A DNA stretch of 64,000 nucleotides from positions 42,491-106,490 of the forward strand of contig JAISVZ010000035.1 in assembly GCA_031271295.1 (NCBI GenBank). The letters run 5' to 3'. How positions within the stretch are numbered: the stretch's first letter is position 1; each line of letters begins with the position of its first letter. The notes beneath the pieces are model-generated. The model made no database searches, was not told the origin of the DNA, and saw only the letters and a list, made by a program, of their open reading frames with translations. Below, in pieces: positions 25,541 through 32,968 of the stretch. The position numbers and the translations under genes are program-made. The DNA comes from Clostridiales bacterium (GTDB lineage: Bacteria > Bacillota > Clostridia > Lachnospirales > WQUN01).

Positions 25541-26700
25541 TGTTCACACTCCTGCCGAAAAATGAATAGTATTTCAATGCCTTTGAATAATAAGCTGACA
25601 TTTTCATTTTCAGCAGATAGCAATTTGGATGTACGCTACCCAGAACTAAACACTAATAATTGCCCGCTAATAACAGCCCACTGAAAATTACCCGCGCTTT
25701 GTGTAACTGTTCTATAGGGGTTGCAGGAGGGCTCGGCGCAAATTATACCGCCCAGCAATGTGCCACCTGACGCTTCAGAACATTTTTGAGCGCACTAAAG
25801 TTAGTAAAGAGTTCTATTTTTGCGGTGCGCTCAAAAATATTCTTGGGAAGCGTAACTACAGCATTCTTGCAAGATAAGCGAATGGCGTAATTATGTCCAA
25901 GCGATTAATTTTCTATCGTTGCCTTTATTAATTCGCGTAGAGTGTTATAGCGCGGTAAGAATATTATTTCGGTTCTGCCGTTGGTACATATAAATCAAAG
26001 TCGCAAAATAAGCGCCCTTTAGCAAGTAACAAGTACCGCAAACACTGAACAATATAAATATTTAGCGCTGCTTCTATTCGAGCTCATCGAATAATTAGTG
26101 ACATATATATGTCACTAATTATTCCAAATTCCGCACTTAATGCAATCTGGATTTTAAAGCTCTTAGCGCTGCATAACAGCTAAGATATTCAAATTTAATA
26201 TGATTGATTACTCGCGCGCTCCTTTCGCTTCCTGCAAAGAACATGCTGCCGGGCTTCGGCGCGGGTTATATCGAACAGCATGATTGTGCCACGCGGCGGG
26301 AAACAATTTTCGCCGTCAAAAATAATCTCTGTGATACACTAATGGCGAAAATTGGTTCGCCAGAGCAGCGAGAAGAATATTTTTGAGCGCACTGCGTTAA
26401 CATAAAACTCTTTATAAACTTGGTGCGCTCAAAAATGTTCTGAAGCGTCAGGTGGCACATTGCTGAGCGATATAATTTGCGACGAAGCCCTCTACACCCC
26501 TTATAGGATATCAGCACAAAGCGTGGAGAATATGCGCTCTTGCCGAACAGCTTAAAAATGCGCGGGTAATACAAACAGTATTTTGCGTGTTTATTTCTCC
26601 GAAGCGAACAGCTAAATTGCTGCTTACGGAAAATGAAATTAGACGCCTTACTATTCAAAGGTGTTGCAATCCATTTCGTTTTTCGGCAGTGGTGTGAACA
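25541..26700. repeat. Giant imperfect palindrome (fold-back element), 1.16 kb, non-coding
   Basis: The left arm (25541 to about 25845) is an inverted copy of the right arm (about 26373 to 26700). The best block, 25736-25795 against 26423-26482, matches at 57 of 60 positions. The outer ends match as TGTTCACAC plus CTGCCGAAAA. Each arm also holds its own hairpin, in which ATTTTTGAGCGCAC is mirrored by GTGCGCTCAAAAAT around about 30 bases. The middle 500 bp are less similar but contain a perfect 36-bp palindrome at the geometric centre. No plausible ORF with a ribosome binding site is present. It may be a degenerate mobile fold-back element or a structured RNA locus. Confidence 0.8.
26089..26124. 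repeat. Perfect 36-bp palindrome at the centre of the giant inverted repeat
   Basis: GAATAATTAGTGACATAT at 26089-26106 is followed by its exact reverse complement. The core TGACA-TATATA-TGTCA has the same TGACA-N6-TGTCA geometry as the intergenic hairpins at 2691-2720 and 47148-47175. Confidence 0.95.
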
Positions 26701-26732
26701 GTGACGAATGGTTTAATTGACAAAACGTTACC

Positions 26733-26777
26733 AAAGAAAAATCAGCGCGGCAGGGAATAGGATTCCCCGCCGCGCTG
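26733..26777 (-). terminator. Terminator of the YoeB-type toxin-antitoxin operon
   Basis: CAGCGCGGCAGGGAAT (26743-26758) pairs with ATTCCCCGCCGCGCTG (26762-26777). On the minus strand the hairpin is followed by ATTTTTCTTT. It lies 24 bp beyond the toxin stop codon. Confidence 0.85.
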
Positions 26778-26800
26778 TGGTTAAAAACTTTTTTATGAAT

Positions 26801-27103
26801 TCATTTTTTATGGTAGTGTGTCCACATGGATAATACTTTCACAATACCGTCATATAACTTTCCGCTATTATCCTTTAGGTTCAAATCATTAGGCAAAACT
26901 TCATATACAAAGCGATGATGCCTGTTGATTCGGCGCGAATATGCTCCTTTTAAATCGTGTTTCAGCATTTCAAAACCTTGAGATTCATCGTAAGGATTAA
27001 TGCAAACAGTTTTTATAATTTCTATTGCTTTATTCTTATAACCGGCTACCTCAACCAACTTTGCATCCTTCTTTGCCTGATTGGTTAGACGTATATCATA
27101 CAT
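26801..27103 (-). CDS. YoeB/Txe-family mRNA interferase toxin
   Basis: A 100-residue RelE-superfamily toxin. MYDIRLTNQAKKDAKLVE is the typical first strand and helix. The core FEMLKHDLKGAYSRRINRHHRFVYEVL carries the basic residues that contact mRNA, and the C-terminal THYHKK supplies the His-Tyr pair used in YoeB catalysis. The start at 27103 (overlapping the antitoxin stop by 8 bp) is chosen over a longer frame that would enter the antitoxin gene. Compared with YoeB of about 85 residues it has a short extra loop (NDLNLKDNSGKLYDG) before the last strand. It would cleave mRNA on ribosomes when the antitoxin is degraded. Catalytic residues look intact. Confidence 0.88.
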   Translation of the reverse strand: MYDIRLTNQAKKDAKLVEVAGYKNKAIEIIKTVCINPYDESQGFEMLKHDLKGAYSRRINRHHRFVYEVLPNDLNLKDNSGKLYDGIVKVLSMWTHYHKK

Positions 27104-27320
27104 CGCCCCATACCTCAGACAATTGAACGCACTCGGACAGCGGCGTATTAATACCCTCTTTGATTTTATCAACCATTCCGGGTATTGACGATAAATAATC
27201 GGTATCATCGTCATACAATCCGAGTGTGAAGCGTTGAAAACGGATATACTCTAAAATTTTCTCTATTGCCGATTCCGGTAATAAATCCAGTTGGGTTTTT
27301 GCGTATTCAATACTTGTCAT
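27096..27320 (-). CDS. Antitoxin paired with the YoeB-type toxin
   Basis: A 74-residue protein starting MTSIEYAKTQLDLLPESAIEKILEYIRFQ, a helical antitoxin N-terminus, followed by an acidic, probably disordered C-terminus (LYDDDTDYL...) that would wrap the toxin. ATG at 27320 is preceded by AAAGGAATG and is preferred to the ATG eight codons upstream. It is the first gene of the toxin-antitoxin operon, as is normal for type II systems, and likely autorepresses it. Confidence 0.8.
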   Translation of the reverse strand: MTSIEYAKTQLDLLPESAIEKILEYIRFQRFTLGLYDDDTDYLSSIPGMVDKIKEGINTPLSECVQLSEVWGDV

Positions 27321-27489
27321 ACAGAACATTCCTTTTCTTTGCATTTGATTTATTTCGCGTAATTTATAAAGACGAATTAGAATACACTTAGTTTACTATG
27401 TTTGCCTAAATAATGCAAAAGTATTTCTGCCTATATTCATTGTGCGCTCATTTCTGAATTACCCCTTGCTTATGCTGTTCAAAATATGT

Positions 27490-27588
27490 TTATTTTTTTA
27501 GCAATTTTAATGCGAAATCCTGCGCACCGGAAATTGCAATTTTCTTGCCTTCCCATAAAGAACCTTTCGGCGCTTTCCCATTCTTGTC
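27490..27588 (-). pseudogene. Short C-terminal gene remnant
   Basis: A stop-bounded 32-codon frame reads DKNGKAPKGSLWEGKKIA followed by ISGAQDFALKLLKK. It looks like a protein C-terminus without any start codon or upstream coding sequence. I cannot name the parent family. The rest of the gap between 27321 and 27631 shows nothing recognisable. Confidence 0.25.
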
Positions 27589-27631
27589 TTATCGGCTGTT
27601 TTATTTTGAATCCAACGAATCCGGTTCCGTT

Positions 27632-27967
27632 TTAACGGTAGTTGTTTATAGTTTTATCACTCCATATATGAGCTTCGATATATCTTTCGTATCCATATCT
27701 GCCGTCGTCATTCCAGAGTTGCGGTAAACCGTATTTATTTATCATTTCAAGGATTCCTTCATAATTAAAAATTTTACGGAAATACTCTTTCCCGCTTATT
27801 ACTGCCGGGCTAAATGTTGGCATAGAATCGCCGTATGTAAAAGATACGGTGTTTAAATCGAACTCATCAATGGATATTTTCACAAAAGAGCTGTTTTCAA
27901 ACTCAGATAATTCGGATAAAATAACAAACGGACCTATTGTGCTGTCGTAATAATGATACAAAAACAA
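27632..27967 (-). CDS. Hypothetical protein of the DUF3990 cluster, probably internally deleted
   Basis: A 111-residue protein opening MFLYHYYDSTIGPFVILSEL and containing VKISIDEFDLNTVSFTYGDSMPTFSP, then KYGLPQLWNDDGRYG and YIEAHIWSDKTI. From memory, homologues are about 140-150 residues and have an extra charged region between SEL and the FVKI strand, so this copy seems to have an in-frame deletion after about residue 20. The TTG start follows GTGAGG. It is the last gene of the isochorismatase-DUF3990 run. Function unknown; association with toxin-like genes suggests a related accessory role. Confidence 0.6.
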   Translation of the reverse strand: MFLYHYYDSTIGPFVILSELSEFENSSFVKISIDEFDLNTVSFTYGDSMPTFSPAVISGKEYFRKIFNYEGILEMINKYGLPQLWNDDGRYGYERYIEAHIWSDKTINNYR

Positions 27968-27981
27968 AAAACCTCACATCC

Positions 27982-28425
27982 TCAGCTCTTGCTTATGATA
28001 CTTTCGGCGACGGATACAAATTTTGAGATATCAGCCTCATGAAGCGTTGGGTAAAGGGACAGCACGCGGTTAAGTGTAAGTCCGCTATTTTGCAAGTCGG
28101 AAAAAGTTAAACCCGAATGCCACTGATAATAGGCAAGAATCCAGCCTGCCCAATATTCCGGGCTTTTATCAATATTTTCGGCGGGCGGGGTATCCGGGCG
28201 GTAATTATGTGTGCGGTATATAACTTCCGAGGCAAGTTCCGGCCCGGAAAGACCGGCAACAAATTTTGGATGCCCTCTGCCGAAAGACCTTGCAACCCCG
28301 GAATCAATAAACCATCCGTAAAATTCCTCCGCGTCAAACCCGCAGTCATTTACGGCGTAGTCAAGCATGTAACCAAGATTATTCATAGCGTCGTCAATAT
28401 ATGTTTCTGCGTAAGCGCGTGTCAT
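27982..28425 (-). CDS. Conserved protein that accompanies DUF3990 toxins
   Basis: A 147-residue soluble protein (MTRAYAETYIDDAMNNLG...). Recognisable pieces are YMLDYAVNDCGFDAEEFYGWF, SGPELASEVIYR and YWAGWILAYYQWHS. In other Clostridia similar proteins follow DUF3990 genes, which I recall but cannot verify here. ATG at 28425 is chosen because AAGGATGGG precedes it; the frame overlaps the DUF3990 gene by 32 bp. It may be an immunity or accessory factor for that toxin-like protein. Confidence 0.65.
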   Translation of the reverse strand: MTRAYAETYIDDAMNNLGYMLDYAVNDCGFDAEEFYGWFIDSGVARSFGRGHPKFVAGLSGPELASEVIYRTHNYRPDTPPAENIDKSPEYWAGWILAYYQWHSGLTFSDLQNSGLTLNRVLSLYPTLHEADISKFVSVAESIISKS

Positions 28426-28855
28426 CGTTTTCCCATCCTTCACGTAAAATATCCATCAGATAAACAGATTCGGCAACCCTCTGCGATTCGCGCTCTTTTC
28501 GTAAAGCCGCCCGCGCTTGCTCATCTCTTGCGTTTCGTTTTGGAAAATATAATTTCCCATCCGCCGCAACATCGTTTGAAATGCGGAAGCTACGGTTATT
28601 CAGTAAAATCGCAATCCAGTTTAATATATTGTAACCCGCGCCCGAAAGATGCAACACAGATAAGCCGTCTATATCCAATTCATAGCAATTTACAAAGCCG
28701 CTGTTTTCATCCGTACATGCCCACTCTTTGGCGAGTTCTATTTCGCGTGTGCAATAAAACCCTAAACCGTAATCATTTCTTGGATTTCCTGTGCCGAATA
28801 CGGGTTTTTTAATAATCATCCGTGAGCCGTGATACAAGTTAACCCTGTTATTCAC
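28394..28855 (-). CDS. DUF3990 ADP-ribosyltransferase-like protein
   Basis: A 153-residue protein with the DUF3990 signature LYHGSRMIIKKPVFG, then YGLGFYCTREIELAKEWA and the later NCYELDIDGLSVLHL. The Y-H-G-S and G-x-G-F-Y-x-T motifs correspond to the R/H and S-T-x type NAD-binding elements of ADP-ribosyltransferase folds. GGGAGGGGTTCGCGGTGA precedes the ATG. In many genomes a DUF3791 gene sits upstream as a probable antitoxin; here the 60 bp upstream leads straight to the isochorismatase gene and no DUF3791 gene is present. Toxin role is inference. Confidence 0.75.
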   Translation of the reverse strand: MNNRVNLYHGSRMIIKKPVFGTGNPRNDYGLGFYCTREIELAKEWACTDENSGFVNCYELDIDGLSVLHLSGAGYNILNWIAILLNNRSFRISNDVAADGKLYFPKRNARDEQARAALRKERESQRVAESVYLMDILREGWENDDTRLRRNIY

Positions 28856-28915
28856 CGCGAACCCCTCCCATTAAACGCATAGTTATAACGCCGCACTGCT
28901 TTGCAAAATGATTCC

Positions 28916-29458
28916 TTATACCACATTAACCTGGCACATCTTCATTGCCTCAAGCGCATTTAAGTGGCTGGCGTTTGTAACCCCCGCGCAGCAGGACGAA
29001 TCCACTTTTAACTTTACTTCCGGCAAAAACGCCTTTAATATCAGCGCGTTTGAGATTACGCAAATATCCGTACACAAACCCACCAATTCAATTTCATACC
29101 CGCCGTAGCCGCCTTCCCCTATTTCGTCCTTTATAAACTGCGCCAATTCCGGCGAGCCGAACGATTTTTTATCCCATATTAACGCGCCCTCAGTGCTCAG
29201 CTTATCGGAAATTTGCCAGCCGCCGGTATCTTTTATACAGTGCTTTACCGGAAGGTTTCTGCCCTCCTGAGTTTCAAGGTAATTATCGTAATGCGTGTCT
29301 CGCGTGAAAATTATTCTGCCGTTTTCCCTCTTGTATTTTTCAATTTTCCTGCGGACATTTTCAAGAATTTGCCGCGCCTCAGCCGTTCCTAAACTGCCGT
29401 CTATAAAATCATTTTGCATATCCACAACAATTAAAATATTACCGGAATTATTTTTCAT
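28916..29458 (-). CDS. Isochorismatase-family cysteine hydrolase (nicotinamidase-like)
   Basis: A 180-residue hydrolase. The catalytic triad can be seen as Asp in VVDMQNDF (residue 13), Lys in IWDKKSFG and the nucleophilic Cys in LVGLCTDICV. FTRDTHYDNYLETQEGR and LPVKHCIKDTGGW are the strands and metal-binding-type loop common to nicotinamidases, so deamidation of nicotinamide to nicotinate in NAD salvage is the likely activity. It lies upstream of the DUF3990 gene on the same strand, 60 bp apart, so NAD-consuming and NAD-recycling genes are neighbours. Substrate is not proven by sequence. Confidence 0.88.
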   Translation of the reverse strand: MKNNSGNILIVVDMQNDFIDGSLGTAEARQILENVRRKIEKYKRENGRIIFTRDTHYDNYLETQEGRNLPVKHCIKDTGGWQISDKLSTEGALIWDKKSFGSPELAQFIKDEIGEGGYGGYEIELVGLCTDICVISNALILKAFLPEVKLKVDSSCCAGVTNASHLNALEAMKMCQVNVV

Positions 29459-29492
29459 AGAATCAACCTTTCTGTTAGCTGCATTGTTAATG

Positions 29493-29640
29493 CTATAAGT
29501 ATAAATTACGCTGTATGCGCCGCGGGCTTATGAACATATATTGATTCGGATTGAGCAATATGCTCGCTCTGTCTATTTCCTCAAAACGGTCAACAACAAA
29601 ACCCGCCCTGCCAAGTTCATTAATTTCCCTCTGTCGGAAT
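29493..29640 (-). pseudogene. C-terminal remnant, possibly of a class I methyltransferase
   Basis: A stop-to-stop frame reads FRQREINELGRAGFVVDRFE, then EIDRASILLNPNQYMFISPRR and a short tail. L-x-x-A-G-F-x-V-x-x-F-E-E is the usual last helix and strand of SAM-dependent methyltransferases. No start codon, no upstream domain. The identification is tentative. Confidence 0.4.
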
Positions 29641-29648
29641 CAAGAATA

Positions 29649-29765
29649 GCATACTCATACATGATGGAGAAATATATAAACCCATTACTTGAAAACAGCA
29701 AGCTGAAAATGACCATTTCCGGCAAGCCTAAAAGCCGCAATCAAAAATATTACAGTTCGAGTTAG
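29649..29765 (+). pseudogene. C-terminal remnant, possibly of an AlbA/RecG-like ATP-binding or Fic-type protein
   Basis: The frame ending at 29765 reads AYSYMMEKYINPLLENSKLK and then MTISGKPKSRNQKYYSSS. Segments of the type YI-x-PLLE-x-G-x-L-x-MTIPDKPKSR-x-Q-KY end many AlbA_2/RecG-like and Fic proteins. No start or upstream domain remains and the frame runs into the opposite-strand remnant. It is evidence of repeated gene loss here. Confidence 0.4.
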
Positions 29766-29851
29766 TTCGCGCAAATAAAGGACTATGCCTGTTTGTTATA
29801 ACAGGTAGCTTACGTGCTGCCAATTACATATAAAGTTAAAAAAGAGCGAAA

Positions 29852-30712
29852 TCAACTCGCAATAGACATCCCTTCTTTTATTTCCCTGATTTTTGACTCA
29901 GGCAGCTTTGTATATTTAGCTATTGTGCTTATACCCGCCCCGTCTTCAATCATGGTTTTGGCGAATTCAACATCTTTTTTGCTGCTAATCTCATTCGTGA
30001 GTTTTTCTGTAACCTCATCCCTAACCTCGTCAATAATATCCTCTCTAATCAAATCGTATATAACGCCCATTCTTATCATTCCTTTCAATTTTCTTAGTTC
30101 TTTTTTGTCCTCTACAAACTTCTCCGCCAACAGTTCAAGCATGGATTGAATCATAATTTGTATGGTTTCGGCCTTTATTTCCTTGGAAAGCGTAATAGAG
30201 CGTTCAAGCCTTTTTACCTTGTCGTGTTCGCTCTTCATCATAGGTAGCAACACTATTGACATTAAATCCTGCTTAGTAAGATTTTCTCCGGCATCTATTT
30301 TTGCTTTAATTTCCGCGTATGCCTTATCTCCGTTAAGCTTTGCCATGTAAAACGCTTCAACGCCGTATTGCAAAGCACCCGCGTCAATTGCGGTTATTGT
30401 TTCCTCAATATCCGAAGAGTAAACAACAATGGTTTTTATCGGTTTCCCCTCTTGATAAAGCAACATTGCGTCAGATAACATAAACCGGTACAAATCCTTC
30501 AAATTGTATGTAGATTGAAACTCCACATGTATGTACGAACCATCCTCCGCTTTAAGCATCCAGTCGTTCGTTTTTTGGCTTGCCTTAACCTGTGTAAACT
30601 CCGTTCGCTCCACCGAAATTATATTTTTGTCTATTCCGGAAAACTTAATGGCATCACCCCGAAAAAGCTCCATTAAACTCTTCATGATGATATCTTCCGT
30701 TTTAATTGACAT
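29852..30712 (-). CDS. Rpn-family PD-(D/E)XK nuclease / putative transposase
   Basis: A 286-residue protein of the RpnA-E (YhgA-like) family. The nuclease core is visible as RTEFTQVKASQKTNDWMLKA followed by YIHVEFQST, with the Asp and Glu-x-Gln forming the PD-(D/E)XK site, and LYRFMLSDAMLLYQEGKPI after it. A long helical, charged middle and a C-terminal helix-turn-helix-like AGISTIAKYTKLPESKIREI end the protein. ATG at 30712 is chosen because GGTGGTGAG precedes it. Family members promote RecA-independent recombination and are mobile within genomes. Stand-alone gene. Confidence 0.82.
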   Translation of the reverse strand: MSIKTEDIIMKSLMELFRGDAIKFSGIDKNIISVERTEFTQVKASQKTNDWMLKAEDGSYIHVEFQSTYNLKDLYRFMLSDAMLLYQEGKPIKTIVVYSSDIEETITAIDAGALQYGVEAFYMAKLNGDKAYAEIKAKIDAGENLTKQDLMSIVLLPMMKSEHDKVKRLERSITLSKEIKAETIQIMIQSMLELLAEKFVEDKKELRKLKGMIRMGVIYDLIREDIIDEVRDEVTEKLTNEISSKKDVEFAKTMIEDGAGISTIAKYTKLPESKIREIKEGMSIAS

Positions 30713-30983
30713 GCACTCACCACCCGCCCTTTCTTGTTCCAATTATAACGCCGGTAATATCTTCTACGCAAGTGTTTAATTTGAAATAAATATCGAAATT
30801 ACCCTATTAACCGCCTTCGAATTGCAAACTGCTGTGGCTTCATTGGTCAAGCTGTATCACGTAGCTATTACCGGAAATTGAAAAGAAAATAATTCTTTTT
30901 TAAAGGATTTTGTGTTAAAATTCTGAAAGATTGTAGTTTTGTTTCATAATCAGCGCAAGCAATGTTCTGAAAGGATGTTAAAA

Positions 30984-31844
30984 ATGAAAACAAAATATCT
31001 GCCATACCGTTTAAAACCCGATGGAATGAACGGACTCTTCTTCCATTTTGTACTGCTTTTATCAATTTTTCTTTCTTTGATATTGGCAAAATATATTAAT
31101 TACGCTCACCATGAACTCAGCAATAAAGTTGGTATAGTCAGCGGTATAATCGGAATATATGTTCAGCTTACTGCTCCGATTGCCGGATTTCTTACATTTA
31201 TGGTAGTTTGCTCTGCTGTAAATCCCAAAAACATGGCATTAAAAATTTTAACCAGAACTCTTTTGACTGCTGTATATGTGCCTCTTTACACGCTGTGTCT
31301 GCTATATGGAGTATTCGCCTCTGAATATTTTGGTGCGGAAATCTATATTTTTATCGCTACAACCGTTTTGGGCTGGGGTATAATAGTGCTAATTCTCAGC
31401 GCCGTAATTAGCTATAACCGTTATTTAAAAATGTACGAATTAAAAAGAGGCGACGTTATTAACCAGGTTGCACAATACGCTTCGTCTAAGTACTCTGTCG
31501 ATTTCGACGGGCAAAAAGCGAAAATATATTTCAGGCAAATTAGCCGTGTAAAATGTGGAATCAATAAGCAAAACAGTGAAACAGATTATAGGCGTAAGCG
31601 GTCTAAAGGGGAAGTTTATGAACAATATAACGAATTCCGCCATTATGAAACGTTGCGCAAACAAAACAAAGGCTTCCCTTTTCCAATTAAAGGCACGAAA
31701 AATGCAATCAAAGGAATTATTTTCCCCAAAAATGCCTATGACCACTGTCGCGTTGATATTTATCAAGAATCTGAAAACTTTACCTTCACTGTTTTTTTCG
31801 ATTGCGGCGAACTGACTGATAATTATACATCTCCCCTATTTTGA
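30984..31844 (+). CDS. Hypothetical membrane protein, four transmembrane helices
   Basis: A 286-residue protein. After MKTKYLPYRLKPDGMNGL come about four hydrophobic helices (residues of roughly 16-150) and then a soluble C-terminal half of about 130 residues that is mostly strands and charged residues. GAAAGGATG precedes ATG 30984; the longer upstream frame lacks a site. The gene points towards the DeoR gene, with 13 bp between their stops. I do not recognise a family. The 270 bp upstream hold no ORF. Confidence 0.7.
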   Translation: MKTKYLPYRLKPDGMNGLFFHFVLLLSIFLSLILAKYINYAHHELSNKVGIVSGIIGIYVQLTAPIAGFLTFMVVCSAVNPKNMALKILTRTLLTAVYVPLYTLCLLYGVFASEYFGAEIYIFIATTVLGWGIIVLILSAVISYNRYLKMYELKRGDVINQVAQYASSKYSVDFDGQKAKIYFRQISRVKCGINKQNSETDYRRKRSKGEVYEQYNEFRHYETLRKQNKGFPFPIKGTKNAIKGIIFPKNAYDHCRVDIYQESENFTFTVFFDCGELTDNYTSPLF

Positions 31845-31857
31845 ACACGCTGTTCTG

Positions 31858-32637
31858 TCATTCCTTGTCCGTAACAATTACCTTTACTCCCGCTTCTTCA
31901 ATTTTATTAAGCTGATCTTCTATAGCGTCCCAATCCGTAATCAAGGTGTCAAATTTATTGGTGTCGCAAACCTTTATAAATGCCTTAAACCCTATCTTTT
32001 GGTTGGGCATCATAAGAATTTTCTTCCTTGAATTTTCAATGACAGTTCGCTGGAACGTTGCCGTTTCGTCCGTACCGTTTGAAAAGCCGAAATCCGCGTC
32101 GTACCCGCCGCCCGTCATCAGACAAACGTCAAAGTGCATGTTTTTAACAAACGATACCGCGAAGCTGTCCACAAGGGAGGTTGTTCCGTGCATTCGCATC
32201 TTGCCGCCAACTATATAAACTGTAATGTTATCCCAATATTTAAATTCATTGGCGAGTGTAACCGAATTAACCACAAGAGTGTAATTTATATCCCGCCTAA
32301 GATACTTAAGCATAATAAACCCCAACGAACCGCTTGTTAGATACACGATATCATTTTCTCGGACAAATTCAGCGCCCTTTTTAGCTATCGCCGCATAATT
32401 TTCAAAAACCTCCATATTTGTTGGATCTCGGTGGCGAGGCGGGTTAAGCCCAACCTGGAATAAAGGGATAGCGCCTCCGTGCGTTCGTTTAAGCAGACCC
32501 TTATCTTCAAGAAGGCGCAAATCCCTGCGCGCCGAATCAACGGAAACGCCGAACTTTTCCTGTATATCGCCAATAGAAATACGCCCGCTTTCCTGTATTA
32601 CCTTTAAAATCTCCTGATGCCGTTCTTCAATAAACAT
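31858..32637 (-). CDS. DeoR/GlpR-family sugar-responsive transcriptional repressor
   Basis: A 259-residue regulator. The N-terminal winged helix has the DeoR signature (RHQEILKVIQESGRISIGDI, then VSVDSARRDLRLLEDKGLLKRTHGGA), and the C-terminal two thirds are the phosphosugar-sensing domain with IVYLTSGS and the TGGGYDADFGFS loop. It is last in a run with tagO-like, xylB and ppdK genes on the same strand but is separated from them by a terminator and has its own promoter with flanking boxes. Control of the xylB-ppdK genes is possible but no matching box was found at their promoter. Confidence 0.9.
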   Translation of the reverse strand: MFIEERHQEILKVIQESGRISIGDIQEKFGVSVDSARRDLRLLEDKGLLKRTHGGAIPLFQVGLNPPRHRDPTNMEVFENYAAIAKKGAEFVRENDIVYLTSGSLGFIMLKYLRRDINYTLVVNSVTLANEFKYWDNITVYIVGGKMRMHGTTSLVDSFAVSFVKNMHFDVCLMTGGGYDADFGFSNGTDETATFQRTVIENSRKKILMMPNQKIGFKAFIKVCDTNKFDTLITDWDAIEDQLNKIEEAGVKVIVTDKE

Positions 32638-32690
32638 AATATACCCCTTTTCGATTTTTAATAGGCGAATGCGTACCGGTCCGTATTCAT

Positions 32691-32784
32691 CTTTGTTAAC
32701 AATATATCATGGATGTTAATGAATGTCAAGCAAAATGATGAGCAAATTTTTAATAATCGTTAATAAGCATTAAGCTTTGTTAAC
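32691..32784 (-). promoter_or_regulatory. DeoR-gene promoter flanked by two CTTTGTTAAC boxes
   Basis: On the minus strand TTGACA (32729-32724), 17 bp, TATATT (32706-32701). The 10-mer CTTTGTTAAC (plus strand) lies exactly at 32691-32700 and again at 32775-32784, 84 bp apart, on both sides of the promoter. A GTTAATAA pair lies between. The layout suits looping autorepression by the DeoR protein. Confidence 0.65.
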
Positions 32785-32816
32785 GGAAATATTTTTGCAC
32801 TTAAGAAATAAATATA

Positions 32817-32862
32817 CAAAAAAACTGCCGTAGCCCGTTAATAAAGGAAGGACTGCGGCAGT
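32817..32862 (-). terminator. Terminator after ppdK
   Basis: ACTGCCGTAG and CTGCGGCAGT form a 10-bp stem with one wobble. On the minus strand the hairpin is followed by seven T. It separates the tagO-xylB-ppdK unit from the DeoR gene. Confidence 0.85.
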
Positions 32863-32968
32863 TCTTTAAAATCAATTACAATTACAATTCAAATTCCAAC
32901 TTCAAGTAAATTTCAATTTTCAATCTCTTAGGATAACCTCGCATTTTATCGGCTAAAGTATACCCCGC

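Noticed and set aside
26266..26658. A 130-codon minus-strand ORF and smaller plus-strand ORFs inside the giant palindrome
   Set aside because: No ribosome binding site, composition unlike neighbouring genes, and the frame simply follows the inverted-repeat sequence.
28117..28812. A 231-codon plus-strand ORF
   Set aside because: It is antisense to two well-supported minus-strand genes (DUF3990 and its companion) and has a low-complexity, Pro/Lys-rich product without a ribosome binding site.
29541..29765. An intact 74-codon plus-strand gene
   Set aside because: Only the last 39 residues look like protein; the first half is antisense to a methyltransferase-like remnant and lacks a ribosome binding site.
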